Source: Didymodactylos carnosus (lineage: Eukaryota > Rotifera > Eurotatoria > Philodinida > Philodinidae). Taken from it: a stretch of 64,000 bases of DNA. The notes below the pieces were generated by a model, which had not been told where the DNA came from, searched no databases, and saw only the letters and a program-made list of their open reading frames with translations. A program made the position numbers and the translations under genes. How positions within the stretch are numbered: the stretch's first letter is position 1; each line of letters starts with the position of its first letter. Below, piece after piece: positions 24,301-38,499 of the stretch. The DNA is taken from positions 1 to 64,000 of the forward strand of contig CAJNOQ010000075.1 in assembly GCA_905250885.1 (NCBI GenBank). Direction: 5' to 3'.

Positions 24301-27300
24301 TCTTTATCTTACAAATGGAAATGATTGTCTTTTACGTTATCGTTTATATGCCAAACAGACAACATATCCAGTCGAAACGAATAAAATATTATCATCAACT
24401 TCAAATTTTCGTGGAAATAGAATAGATCGAACGAATATCGATAACAATGATGAACCATTAATTATTGATTTTTTTCCAAATGAAGGTTATATTGATGGTC
24501 GTGCAAAATTACGTGTACCACTTCGTATACATCCGTTTAGTCGTTCAACATATCAGCTAGAAATATTCTATGAGTTACTCGATGATAATGGAACATGTTT
24601 AAATGATCGTATATTTTCTCTATGTAAATTAACTGTAAATGGAGTTTATCCTTGTTTGGCATTTACAGACGTCGCTGGATCTAATAATTCAGCATCACTA
24701 AGTAAATCATTATTATGGAAAGCATTTAATTTAAAAACAATCAATCGTTTATTAGCCAAAGAGCCAAGTTCATTGGAATTAACCTATGCTATATTTCCAC
24801 AGACAGAATATCATGAACAAAAATCAATTAAAATTATGGGAAAAGAATCTGAAATACATATGAAAAATGTTGTTGAAACAAATACTACGGATAGAAACGA
24901 TGATAAGAAAATGACAGAAGATGAACAAAATGAAGCAATTGTTTTTAATTTTAATGCAGCTCCAGTTAATTCACCACAATCAGAAGTTCATTTATTATTA
25001 GAAAATCGAGGTGATTTAGATACAGAATGGTCATTTTTATTTCCAAAAGATTTACAATGTGAATTAGAATATTGGGCTAGAACAGGAGATTTTACAGGTA
25101 AAAAATCTGCCATTTTATCATAGAATTGTATATATATCTAGTTTTTTCTTGTTTTTAGAAGAAGAATTGGCTGAAATGAAACTACAAGATAATAAAATAT
25201 TTCATATAAATCCCAAAAAAGGTGTATTAAAAAAACATGAAAAAGTTACTATAACATTTACGTATAAACATATATTTGCCGGTCAACATGTATTACCAAT
25301 TTTATTTAAAGTTGGACGTGGTCGACAAATCATGTTAAATTTAAATGGTGTCAGTGTTGAACCAGGAGAAAAATATGTACATTTTTATAGTACTACGCAT
25401 AATTTATTACCCGTTGAATTAGGAAAACAAGGTGCGCCCGTACAACAGTATGAGTTGTGGAATGGTGGTACCGTACCTGTTCATTTTCAAGTAAGTTTTT
25501 TTTCATCGAATCTTTAACTCTTAAGTTTCTTTACTTTATAAATCACCATCGTTCATAGGTTGATATGCAACAATTAGAACAAATATCGACAACAAATTAT
25601 GGATTTTGGGTGTTGGATTGTTTAACACCTGAAGGTACAATATTACCACAAAAAAGTTTTATTACACAGTGGGTGTTTAATCCACTCGAAGCACGTGAAT
25701 ATAAATTTAATATTAAAGTTCATCTAGAAGATTTAGAGCCAGCTTTTATCACATTTGTTGGTAGTGGATTCGATAGTCGTGATACAAATATTGATGAATA
25801 TACCGATAACAATAATACACTCGATACTATTGACAATTCGATAACATTACCAAATGAAACACGTTTGAAATTAAGTGATCGTTTAGCCAGTTTAGATGTT
25901 GATCGATTTCAATTTGGAAATGTACCGTTATTTACGAAACAACGGCGTGTTACATTTTTAACAAATAACTCAAACACGGATAGTATCACGTTCATTTGGC
26001 ATGTAACAAATCCGGAACAAGTACGACTTATAAGAATACAACCAGGTAAATTTTTTTTTCTCCTCTTGCATTCATGTTGAATAAACAATAGATGATTTAC
26101 TTATTTTAAGTACGTGGTAAAATTGAACCAAAACAAAGTATTCCAATTAAAGTAACATTTATGGCTGTTGAAGCACCATCGTTTCACGATATAGATCTTG
26201 TTTGTGAAGTATATAATGAGTCGGTTATGAATAAATTTGATTCTGACGTTGAAAAATGGGAAAATGAAATAAAAGAACGATGGCAAAGATTTGAAATTGA
26301 TGACGTTGAATATGAAACATTATTACAAGGAAAAGCGTTGGATAACGAAAAAATATCAGCCAATGGTACAAAATCACCATTGCCGATAACATTTCAACGT
26401 GATACACCAAATTTTCAATCATCAACATTACAGTTATGTAAAACATTACCACCAATTGTTGTTAATTATGAACTGGATGAATCAAACTATGATCGAACCA
26501 AACGTTTGAGACAACAACGTCAGGCAATCAGCAGACCACCAATGCCCATACCAGAATTATTACATTTAGCATTTACAGCGAGAACATTAGTCTATACTGA
26601 ATATTTAGAAACATGCAATAATTTAACAGAGATTAATAAATATTTTATCGATACTTGTCTAGGAGGAGATTATAAACATCATGGTGAGTTTTAATAAATA
26701 ATTTTGCTGTTTATTTGTCACATTTTTCTTCATTCTTTTAGGTGAAAAAAAACGAAGACAAGATGAAAATTTTAGCGGAGACGAACAAGACATTCAAGAG
26801 GAAGAAGAAAATGTTGGTATATTAACTGTTAATATCGATGAATCAGACACTATTAAAGGTGCCTTGAGTGACCTTATAAGAAGTTTACTATGTGATCGTG
26901 TATTTATTGACAGTGTACCTAAAATGATTGCTGAGCCAATACCTTATTTTAAACAGTTACAATACACAAAGAGAAAACAGCAAATAACTCGACAGTCAAA
27001 GGACACAAGTCCACGATCGAATGAACAATTGAGCGATCGTAGTAAACAGCACCAATCTCAACGAAATAGAACAATAAAGGAAATTGAAGATGACAAGCAA
27101 CAACAACGTTTACTAGATGACTCCATACCTGAACATGAACAAAGTTTAACATGGGGAGATGGCCGATTAGAATCACCAACTATGGGTGACATGCCATATC
27201 AACCATATAATGAACGAAGAAAAATATCATCAGCATCGTCGTATGAGCGAGAGGAAAATTTTTTTTCTGATGATATTAATTCACGAAAACTTAAAGAAAA

Positions 27301-27532
27301 TCCAAATTTTACATCATTACTCGAAGATATTATTGAAAATACACTATGGAATATTATTCAAGAAGCGTATTCCAATGAATTTAGTTTAACAGCTCGTCCA
27401 AGATTAATTGCTTTACCACCACGTAAACATAGTAATAATCATCATCATCATCGTCGTCAAAATGGAGAAGAAAATCAACCAAAACAAACAATAAAAACGC
27501 CACCAATGATTACGATGCAATCGGTTGACTAA
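21365..27532 (+). CDS. CFAP65: CFAP65 (CCDC108) cilia/flagella ASH-MSP domain protein
   Basis: Seven exons (21365-22462, 22523-24068, 24132-25097, 25159-25490, 25559-26045, 26111-26683, 26742-27532) join in phase to 1930 codons; human CFAP65 is about 1925. The protein is a series of Ig-like ASH/MSP-type beta domains, with repeats of the pattern KLSFGxV...FxIxNxG and PxxGxIxPxxxxxxxVxFxP. An early segment has TIYPKRVTLSQGVSFTLPINF and then FQPLEKQQYQDELVV followed by LLPRHKIKI, as in vertebrate CFAP65 (FCPLEKDVYEDYVEF, LLPRHALEV). The C terminus has a conserved helical piece (TSLLEDIIENTLWNIIQEAY). CFAP65 belongs to the central-pair/axonemal set needed for motile cilia and sperm flagella. The start at 21365 is the first ATG in the frame. 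HYDIN, CFAP47 and DLEC1 share the domain type, but length and landmarks favour CFAP65. A His/Asn-rich tail precedes the stop. Confidence 0.85.
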
Positions 27533-27964
27533 TAAAACTGATTAAACTCGAACTTATTTTCTTAAAAATGACTTGTAATTTTGTATTCATTATTTTCATC
27601 TAATTGGTTTTTACCAATTTTTCTTCACGAACAATACCGAAATAGTTTTGTTCGCATTTGCTCATTACAAAGCTCTCACGTAGTTGAAGTTTTGTTATCA
27701 AAAATTACTGAATAATAATGGTTCTTCTACATAAAATTAAGTCATTTCGATATGATTTGGCACCCGAATTATCGTAGAAAAACGAAAGTAGTGTATCCTT
27801 TTCACACATACGTTGTAATGAGAACCTGTATGTATACGGACTATAGAGTACACAACAAAAAAAAATAATTTAAATACGTGTGGTTACATAAAAAGAAAGC
27901 TTGATATATAATAAAAGAAGAAATGATGGGATAATATGGTTGTAGATAGAAGTTCAATTTCTTG
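27533..27964. other. Convergent 3' region between CFAP65 and the kinase
   Basis: Contains both 3' UTRs. No further feature is seen. Confidence 0.4.
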
Positions 27965-29634
<1,670 letters not shown>

Positions 29635-29888
29635 ATTTTTCTCTCGGTTGAATTTAATTAAATATTGAGATTACATTGTCTATTACACAAAATATATGGG
29701 AAAATAATTTAGATGTTATCGAATACATACTGATAGATTGAGTTTGAATCAACATTTTAAGGTTGATTTCGCATTAAAAAGGCAAAAAGAAATATTATGA
29801 GAAATCGAAATAAAAAAGCATTGGTTTATCATTATTTATTATACAGGTTATTTTCGTCAAATTTTCTTGACAACCATTGACTAATACA

Positions 29889-30299
29889 CTGTAAAGTCGG
29901 AAATTATTTATACAAAATGCTCGGCGATTTTCAAAAAGTCCATATATATGAAATCATCAAGGATTTTCCAGATTATAGAAAATCGAATTTCCAGTAATGT
30001 GGAAAATCGACATGATTTTCTACATTGTTGGGAATTATTTCTAGAAAATGCAACTCAATTTTCAAGAAAGTTAGAAAATCGCGGTCGATTTTCCAACTTT
30101 TTAGAAATTCCTCATTGATTTTCTGGCAAATAAGAAAAGTCAATTCATACACAATCGAGCTGATTTTCTATAAAGTAGAAACTCAATCTTTTCTAAACAG
30201 TCAGAAAATCGTTGAAGATTTCATAAAAGTTGGAAAATCCTTGGCGATTTTCCACATCGATTTTCTACAAAATAGAAAATAATTCCAAATTACAGTGAT
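29889..30299. repeat. Terminal-inverted-repeat element built of GATTTTC/GAAAATC words
   Basis: The ends CACTGTAAAGTCGGAAATTA (left) and TAATTCCAAATTACAGTG (right, inverted counterpart) form terminal inverted repeats. Between them about 12 alternating copies of GAAAATCG-like and CGATTTTC-like words, spaced 15-30 bases, make the whole element a series of nested hairpins. There is no coding potential. This looks like a MITE with an internal tandem hairpin structure. Confidence 0.7.
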
Positions 30300-31681
30300 A
30301 CGCGGCTGCAAATACTAGTTGAAGGAAAAACGTACTCAATGAAGTCTAACAGTTATTGAAATTCAATGTTGGGAAAAATTAGTTAAGTTTTGAGATTTTC
30401 TATGAATATGAGTATACACAATTTCTGTGACTAGATGCATCTTCATTCACAAGAGCAGTTCCCCTTTGTCCATCGCTTTTCTCTTGGTTGTAGGTTATTT
30501 TTTATGCTGCTCACGAATACATTGTTCATTCCGACTGATGCGGATTTTTCATGTGAATCTCTAAAAACCGGTCTCTACAGGCCCACTCTAAATTCCATGA
30601 TAGACAAATTCTGATCTGTTCAGTTAGTAGAACTCGTCAAGTTAGTCGTATAAAAGAGCGACTGGACACAGGGGCAGGTGCTCTCGTCGGCGCGGTACGG
30701 TTAGTAACCGTTTATCAGTTGCAGTTAACGTTCTAGAAAACGGTTAGTAATACAAATCGTCATTTTTGTTTGTACTACGATTCACTATTTATTGATGGTT
30801 AAAAAACCGACTGATTAACGGTCGTTTTAATTGAATTATTTTGCTAATAAATTATTTACTTTTTATTTTGCTATTACCAGTTCAATGGTAATACTGCTCT
30901 CCTAGGACTAGTACCATGGACGGAATAAACAAAATTTAAGTAACTGTATCGCATATCAGTTTATATTAAACTAACTAAAAACTGACATTTTCTAATATGC
31001 GATGATAATTATCTTCGACAACGGCGTAAAAACTTTTTATGAAGAAAATCGTAAATCGTCCTGAATTTCATGGCGTTAAAACAGTGATAAATGGTATAGG
31101 AGTGTTCTGTAAAACGGTACTGTTTTTATTGATCTGGACATTCTCTAAATAAATTGAGAAAACGTTATTTGTTTCCCTATATGCAAGGTCAAAATGTGTA
31201 TATCCATTAGCAGCACGAAGGATGTCAATCGTTGTTTTTTCTTTTTTATTCTTTTTTATTACGCTCATCGGCTTATATTCTATGCAAGTACTGTATGAAT
31301 AAAAAATGCTTCAATTGTGCTGTGTTATTTTACTTTTATAAGAACTACTAAAATTTTCTTTTACTTCTTCCGAAAAAGATAAAGTCACCTTCAACAATAA
31401 CAGGACTATTCAATTCATACGCTTTTTTTTTGTACATCTCATCTCGTACATCTCTCATCAAAGAAAAAAAAAATAATATAATATAGACACTTCTCATTTT
31501 ACTATTTGTATGAAAATTTTTATTTTTTTTAAACAAAAAAAAAATGCAGAGCTTCCAATATACGATTTCATATAATTAATACGAAATAGACGATGAATAT
31601 TTAATAGAAAATCATAATGATATCGCTGATAATTTAGTAATGTAATCGATTTTAATATTTGTATAGAAGAAGAAAAAGAAG
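30300..31681. other. Spacer upstream of the mucin-like gene
   Basis: No exon-like sequence. Around 30695-30830 there are several palindromic words such as ACGGTTAGTAACCGT. The promoter of the mucin-like gene must lie at the right end; an in-frame TAG sits just upstream of the chosen ATG at 31682. Confidence 0.35.
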
Positions 31682-34600
31682 ATGAGAAAAAATCGTGTAC
31701 AACCTGATACAATTCGGTTAAACGGTGACAAAGGTCAGTTATCAAAAGCAACTGTCACTACAACGACAACAATGCAGTATGTAAGACGAGTACAAGTTGT
31801 ACCAATGGTGAGTTATTTCATCCTAAATCAAATCTAATTTATTTATCACAAAGACTTGTAATGAAGCATTGTTTGAATTAAAACCATCATCAATTCTAAT
31901 AGATCTTTTATGAGAGATAACTTGTTTTTCATCCGCAGTACTCTAAAACAGTCAGTAATTTTAAGTTCTACCGGGCAGATTCGAGCCTCAACCCACGTCT
32001 CCTACAAGACTTAATCGAATCTTAGTAAGATCGGAAGACCGGAAAATTTTAAGATGTGATAAGATTTTTCTAACATCTTACTAAGATATAGATCATTTTG
32101 TCTAAGACTTTTTCAAGATTGGGTAAGAATCTTTTAGGATCTTAATAGTAAGAATGATGACGTTTTTTAATAATATTCATCGAGATCCGTTGAGAATTTT
32201 TGAATTTTTAATCCACATTATTCAAAGCAGCAGTTGTCAGTTGTGACAGTGTTGAAAAATGAAGAGAAATTTCATATTTTCGGGTGTTCGACCATGGATC
32301 TCTGCCTGCATATATACTCTCTAAAAATTTGTTGAACACTTTCTAGAGACCAAGTACCAGCAGAGTTGGAAGAAAAATAACTGTAAGATCATTCATATTT
32401 TCGGTGTTACTTATATAGACAAATGAGAGCAAGAAAAAAAGTGAATGAAAGTAGGGTGATCAAATCTTATTAAGATCTTAGACGGTAAGGTCTTATTAAA
32501 ATCTTAAAGAATAAGATCTTATAATTAAGCCAGTTTTCGCTAAAATTTTAGCAAAAAACAGTATACAACCGACACAGTATAAACGTCGGGCACAATCATC
32601 CAAATGTTTTAAGTACTATGAGGTAGCTGCTATGATGACTATTCATGTAGACAAATTTTTCTTCATGAACCATCGACTACTATTCCAGATCATTGTATTT
32701 ATTATTTTATATTCATATTTCGATATGAAATTTTTATTTAGAATGAACAGAAATAAAATAAAATATTGACACCATTGCATGTCGTTAATTTATAAGTCGT
32801 GACTACTTATCCAGTTTAAAATTTGTTTGTTTCTCATTATTTTTCATATTAAACTGTCATTGATGTTTAAAAAAATGCTCAGCAACAAAAAACAAAAACA
32901 TTTTAGTTTCTTCTAACCTTATATACAATTTTATTTTAGTCGGATGCAATTGAACAGTTACAAAATGACATTGATCATTCGTTTAAAGACATAAAAACAC
33001 CGAATAAATCTTGTATGGACGTTGCCCCTACGATAATTCCAACGTGAGAAATTTATACAGAATTTGAATATAGTAGAAAGTTAGTTTTCCACTACTGTTT
33101 TAATTTTTGATTTTTTTAGAAAGTCTAAAAAAACATTATGGTTCGTTGGCTCCTTGTTTATCACATTTGGTCTTGTTGGTCTAGCGGCTATTATCATTGT
33201 CTTATCTATTACATTTGGAAGTAAGTACCAAATTCTCAGTTAATATTAATATAAAACATGAACGAATGTATTTTATGTAATTTAAGAAAATAATTCAATT
33301 GGATTAGGGGATATTGAACGTGAGTGTATAAAACGTGCACATTGAATAATCTAATACTAATTTTTTATTCTAATCAAAGGTTATGACATCGGTGATTTAT
33401 TCTATGGTATGAACAATCTTGTAGATAAATTTGTTGATAATTCACAATTGTCCGCCGACAATTCTGCTAGTGTTCAAAAATGGGTATTTCAAAGTTTTAT
33501 AATTTTTCATTTGCTTTTCGAATTAACATTAGTTTCTCTATTTCAGTTAACAGGTCAATTACAAAATGAACAAGGTTTTAGAGGATTATTTGTTAGTTCA
33601 GTTTTAGTTCAACAGAACAATGCTAGACGACGAAGGTGAATAAACAGATTTTGCTTATTTGTATGTTTTCAACCATACATTGAGTCTCAACATTATTCAG
33701 TTACTTTTTTTTTCGATTTTTTTTCGCTTGAATTTGATAGTTGGAACAAATCGGGAAATAGATTTGAATACCTGAAAGAATTTCTAATTTGATGTGGTGA
33801 TAGAGATTTCATCAGAACTGTTTTCAATCGAGGTCGCTGTAAAACTCAAAGTCCTATTTTAATTTGCCGAATTTGATTGAGGGACTCTTTTCAAATAACT
33901 GCATTGTATAGAACAAACGTTCTGAACAAAGTCAAATGCTCTTATGAGCTCCTCACAACATTTGTTCAAAAATGTGCGAAACGTCACGAATGCGCACACT
34001 TTTTGTGAATTCTTGTTAGTTTTGACAGTTTGAGACATATTGTACATTGAATCCAATTTTATGATAAAATATTCTGAGGAGCTTTTATATGCACCACATC
34101 AGATTAGAAACTCTTTCAGGTATTCCAATCTTTTTTCAGATTTGTTCCAATTATCGAAGAGAGCGAAAAAAAGCTTTTTTTGTAACTTACCGAGTATTCA
34201 TCATGAATTGTTATAATACATTGTAGACGAGAGATAGAATGTTCAACAACATTTATTATACGTAATATACAAGTATATTTTGATCAATGTGATTCATGCA
34301 CAGGTCAAAGAAATTTGGCATTAAGACGGTTATTATCAAATACTTCAGCATACCAAATACCGTTAAATTTAGTAATAAACACGACTACAGTTTCTTCAGA
34401 TGTTTGCTCAACATCGAATATTTCACGCTGGAGTAAGTTGAATGCTTAATAAAAGCGTGTTTGTTATAACACTGTGTCATATTTAGTTGTGCCCGTAAGA
34501 CTTAGTGTATTAGAGACAAAAGAAATATTGCCAAGTTTATTACCTGTTAACGCGTGTATCACGACATCTTCCACTCGTTCCACATTATCGAGTTTAACAG

Positions 34601-37600
34601 ATATCATTTCACAATCTTCGACAAATAGTTTCAATAACATATCAACTACTAGAACTCGTACAATATTATTTACAACTGATCATATACGTCTATCATCGTC
34701 GAGTCGCTTTATTCAATCAACTTCAACGTCTTTATCTAGAAATTCTACAAAAACTAGACAGACCGCAATACTGACAACGTATAAATCAAAGTATCTTAAT
34801 ACTTTTACTTCCAAACCACCGATTTATTCAACTATCATTCACACTACGAAAACAGATTCCTCTTCTCAAATCATGTTGACTACAATCGAAACTCTTACCT
34901 CTCCATCTACCGATCTGTTGTCCACATTTTCATTTACATCTTATTCACTTTCCACTGACACATTTAGCTCATTAGAATCTACACTTGAACGTACCACCTC
35001 ATTCTCGGAATTAACTTCTGAACTATTTACAGCAGTAGATGATACTTCTATCTTTCCTGAAACATCAAACGAATACACATCATATATTACTCAGTTCGAT
35101 TTATTAAACACTTCAACACTACCGCCATCCTTACCATCTTCGACAACAGATTATAATCTTGATTTCACTACATTTGAATCGTCGTCAAGTTTTATTACAA
35201 GTTCGGTTAGCAAAACAACGATGGACTCCTCATCAAAATTTGATTTGGTTACTGGTATGATTGGCTCCACAGACAAATATTACGAATCAGAATTAACTTC
35301 CACTATATTTAATTTCAATAATATATCTAGCGATCAAGTAACATTAATCTCATCCGAGTCCACTTCGCATTCAACTCTTTTTGATGGTCTATTTTCGTCA
35401 TCGAACGAAGATTTTCAAGTCGAAAATTCAACTTTGTTTGATAATGGTAGTGTGTCGTCGACTGAAACTGTTTATGGCAATTACCAAACAGAGACGTCAA
35501 CAAAAATAATACTTTCGACATACGAAACCACAGATTTCCCCTTAATGCCGGATCTGGATTTTACTTCTCCATTCTCAACTGTGTCTTTGGATACTAGTAT
35601 CAGATCGCGCACGCAATTCTATGATCCAGAAACCACGACACTGTTTTTTCCTGCACAAAATACTGGTTTTCCTTCAACAACAATTAGACCTGCGCGCCAG
35701 AGCACAAGTACGCCAACAATTTTCACAACGCGATCAATGATCTCTTTTTCCACTGTGAGCCTTCAACCGTCCAGTAACAAGGTTTTTACGTCACAATACG
35801 TTCGAACAGAAAAGCCCAAACTATTTTCCACACTGACTAGTACGCAGTTTCAGTTAACAGTACGCATTTATACCACAAATACTCCTCCGTTAAGCAGCAG
35901 TTATACGTCAACCGTTTCCAGTATTATGGAGAAAACCAGAGGACCACGTAAGAAGAAAACGCGATACACAAGTTCAACAGTGCAAACAGTTATAACAGTA
36001 ACAGCATCCGCAACGCTTTATACCACAATCAAAGGCACCAATCCTTCGTTGTTGTTTTCATTATCACAAACAACTTATCCTAGTTTCACAAGTTTGATCA
36101 CAAAAAGAGATCGTAAAGGAACTTCAGCCAGATCCTACGAAACAACATTATCAAATAAATCCACCATTGTACCTCTTCAATCAGCAGCATTAATATCTTA
36201 CACAATTTCTTCTCGTGATATAACTCATAGATCAAGCACTTCCCTACCAAAGACTTTTATCTCATCTACATATGGTTTAACCTCAAGAACACGTCCAAGG
36301 CAAACAACAGCTACGTTCCCATTACTTACCAGTTCAAAGGGACCAATAGACTATACGTCAGCCACTCGCCATCAATCAACTTTTCAATCAAAATATCAAA
36401 CAAGTTTGCAACCAACATTCCAGAGTATCACAATTTCTTCGCAATCATTATCAAGTCGCCGACCGTCAGTTCGGACCCGAACAACCTCAGACACCTACCA
36501 GGCCAATAAATTATCTTCTTACACATCCCAGCCTCGATCATTTTCGACTAACACTCTTTACAATAAAAACTATACTTCACAGTCACCTTCGATCCTCTCA
36601 TTCTCTTCAAAGCAATTTCAAACAGGTGCAACCAGTACAACATATCCAACATCCATCCGAACTACCCATTATACCAATACACGAGTTACCACTACTCATG
36701 CGATTTCTGACACACATGTCACAATAAATACCAGTACTGAAGATACTGTCCCAACGACGTTAACTTTGCGTGATAAATCAGAAACCTACAACACTATTGA
36801 TTTCACGGACAGCAGTGCAATGACCTCAACAGCAGAAACAGAGATAATTCCAACACCCACAACTCCTATACAACTGACGAGTAAGAAAAATCAGCCTCAC
36901 CTACCACTATAAACGTATAAATACATTTATTTTTCTAGCACTACCAATCACACGGAACCTATTTCCTACTCCATCCATTGAATACAATTACAACGACTAC
37001 ACTTTGCCCGTCGTTCCGACAGTAACCGACGCGAACATTACTAATCTTCATCCAACAACAATTATTTCGTCAACAATATATGCCACAAGCCCAACTCAGG
37101 AATCTACAGCATACCAAACTAACGAAGATCTCCCATCAAACCCCATCAACACCGTTAACTATACCACAACACAGCCAACAAAAGTAAGTAAACACAATAT
37201 CCCACTATCCATCACATCAAGCGAATATACAACCGACTATCGCCATACACCGCATGACCTCTCCTTCACACAAAACGCATATACTAAAAGTTCAGCTAAC
37301 CTCACCAGTGCATGGCCCCAGAATGATACTAGCTTGAAAACCAAACAACGCCTATCCACAACAAACCCCACGTACTACATAACCCGACTGACAGAAAATC
37401 CTCAAAGCATAACATCATATGCTGTCGAAAGCTCAATTATTCAAGATGCGCTACAAACGTCTACACTGAATAGTACACCTCTAACACAGACGGACAACTC
37501 CATTATGTCCACAAGACTGTCAAACGTGAGTTCTACATTGACGTCAAATGAAACAGCATCATTATCCACGATTAGAGTGCTAACGACTGTCGCACCAGTA

Positions 37601-38499
37601 ATGAATACAAATTCGACGACTCTATTGAGTGATACTTCACAATATGAGAGTGTGAAAACGACTCATCATCTTAATGTGCCGTCATCTGAAACTTCTTCAT
37701 CTACGACGAGCCAGTTCGACGAGACAAGTACACAAATTTATTCAACATCGATGTCTACTAGCGATAAGATTAATAGTGATAGTCAATTATCGAGCATTAC
37801 AACATTATCATCGTTGCTATCTAATTTTACCGATAACATCTCCAGTTCGTCTTCTGTCAATGGACTATCAACAAAATATGCTCAAAGCATAACATCAAAT
37901 GCTGTCGAAAGCTCAATTATTCAAGATGCGCTACAAACGTCGGTGGACTCTTCAAAAAGTAATCTAAACACGAATACACCATTAGCCGGTGCTGTCTCAA
38001 AGATAACCGGATCTACATTTTATTCAACAAGAACAACTTCTACACTGAATAGTACACCTCTAACACAGACGGACAACTCCATTATGTCCACAAGACTGTC
38101 AAACGTGAGTTCTACATTGACGTCAAATGAAACAGCATCATTATCCACGATTAGAGTGCTAACGACTGTCGCACCAGTAATGAATACAAATTCGACGACT
38201 CTATTGAGTGATACTTCACAATATGAGAGTGTGAAAACGACTCATCATCTTAATGTGCCGTCATCNTGGACTCTTCAAAAAGTAATCTAAACACGAATAC
38301 ACCATTAGCCGGTGCTGTCTCAAAGATAACCGGATCTACATTTTATTCAACAAGAACAACTTCTACACTGAATAGTACACCTCTAACACAGACAACAAAA
38401 TATGCTCAGAGCATCGCGCCGGATGTATCAGTCGGGAGTGCTCCGACTGCTTCATGGTTTTTGAGTGTGACGGAGGCTGTTACGGTTGGCGCTGGTTGA
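31682..38499 (+). CDS. Type II membrane mucin-like Ser/Thr-rich protein (assembly gap inside)
   Basis: Exons 31682-31807, 32940-33043, 33120-33220, 33287-33319, 33380-33483, 33547-33635, 34227-34432, 34487-36880 and 36939 onward join in phase. The N terminus (about 80 residues, Lys/Arg and Thr-rich) is followed by one transmembrane helix (LWFVGSLFITFGLVGLAA...), then a small region with a few cysteines (IECSTTF, DQCDSCTGQ, DVCSTSN), and then more than 1200 residues of Ser/Thr-rich sequence with many potential O-glycosylation sites and NxS/T sequons. The layout implies a cell-surface or extracellular mucin-like coat protein. Long near-identical repeats start at about 37400. One N at 38266 shifts the frame; after it the sequence resumes the repeat in the coding frame and runs to a stop at 38497-38499. 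True length and 3' end are uncertain. No SEA or EGF domain was recognised. Confidence 0.75.
32015..32525. repeat. AAGATCTTA-type word array in mucin gene intron 1
   Basis: Two clusters (about 32015-32160 and 32455-32525) of TAAGATCTTA, AATCTTAGTAAGAT and similar self-complementary words lie inside the first intron (31808-32939) of the mucin-like gene. They match in style the array at 20690-20990. Confidence 0.55.
33699..34188. repeat. MITE inserted in an intron of the mucin-like gene
   Basis: The left arm (from AGTTAC at about 33699 through CCTGAAAGAATTTCTAATTT to TGTGGTG near 33800) is repeated inverted at about 34090-34188 with roughly 85-90% identity. The element is about 490 bp and fills most of the 591-nt intron (33636-34226), the only coding-side intron near it that is not short. 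There is no open frame of note inside. Confidence 0.8.
37399..38391 (+). repeat. Near-identical long repeats in the mucin-like exon
   Basis: Bases 37461-37686 recur essentially unchanged at 38041-38265 (offset 580), and 37411-37462 recur at 37891-37942 (offset 480). Bases 37944-38067 recur after the N at 38267-38391. The repeated units are in the same reading frame and encode the same Ser/Thr-rich peptide. The single N at 38266 sits exactly at a repeat boundary, so the number of copies in the genome is probably higher than shown. Confidence 0.9.
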
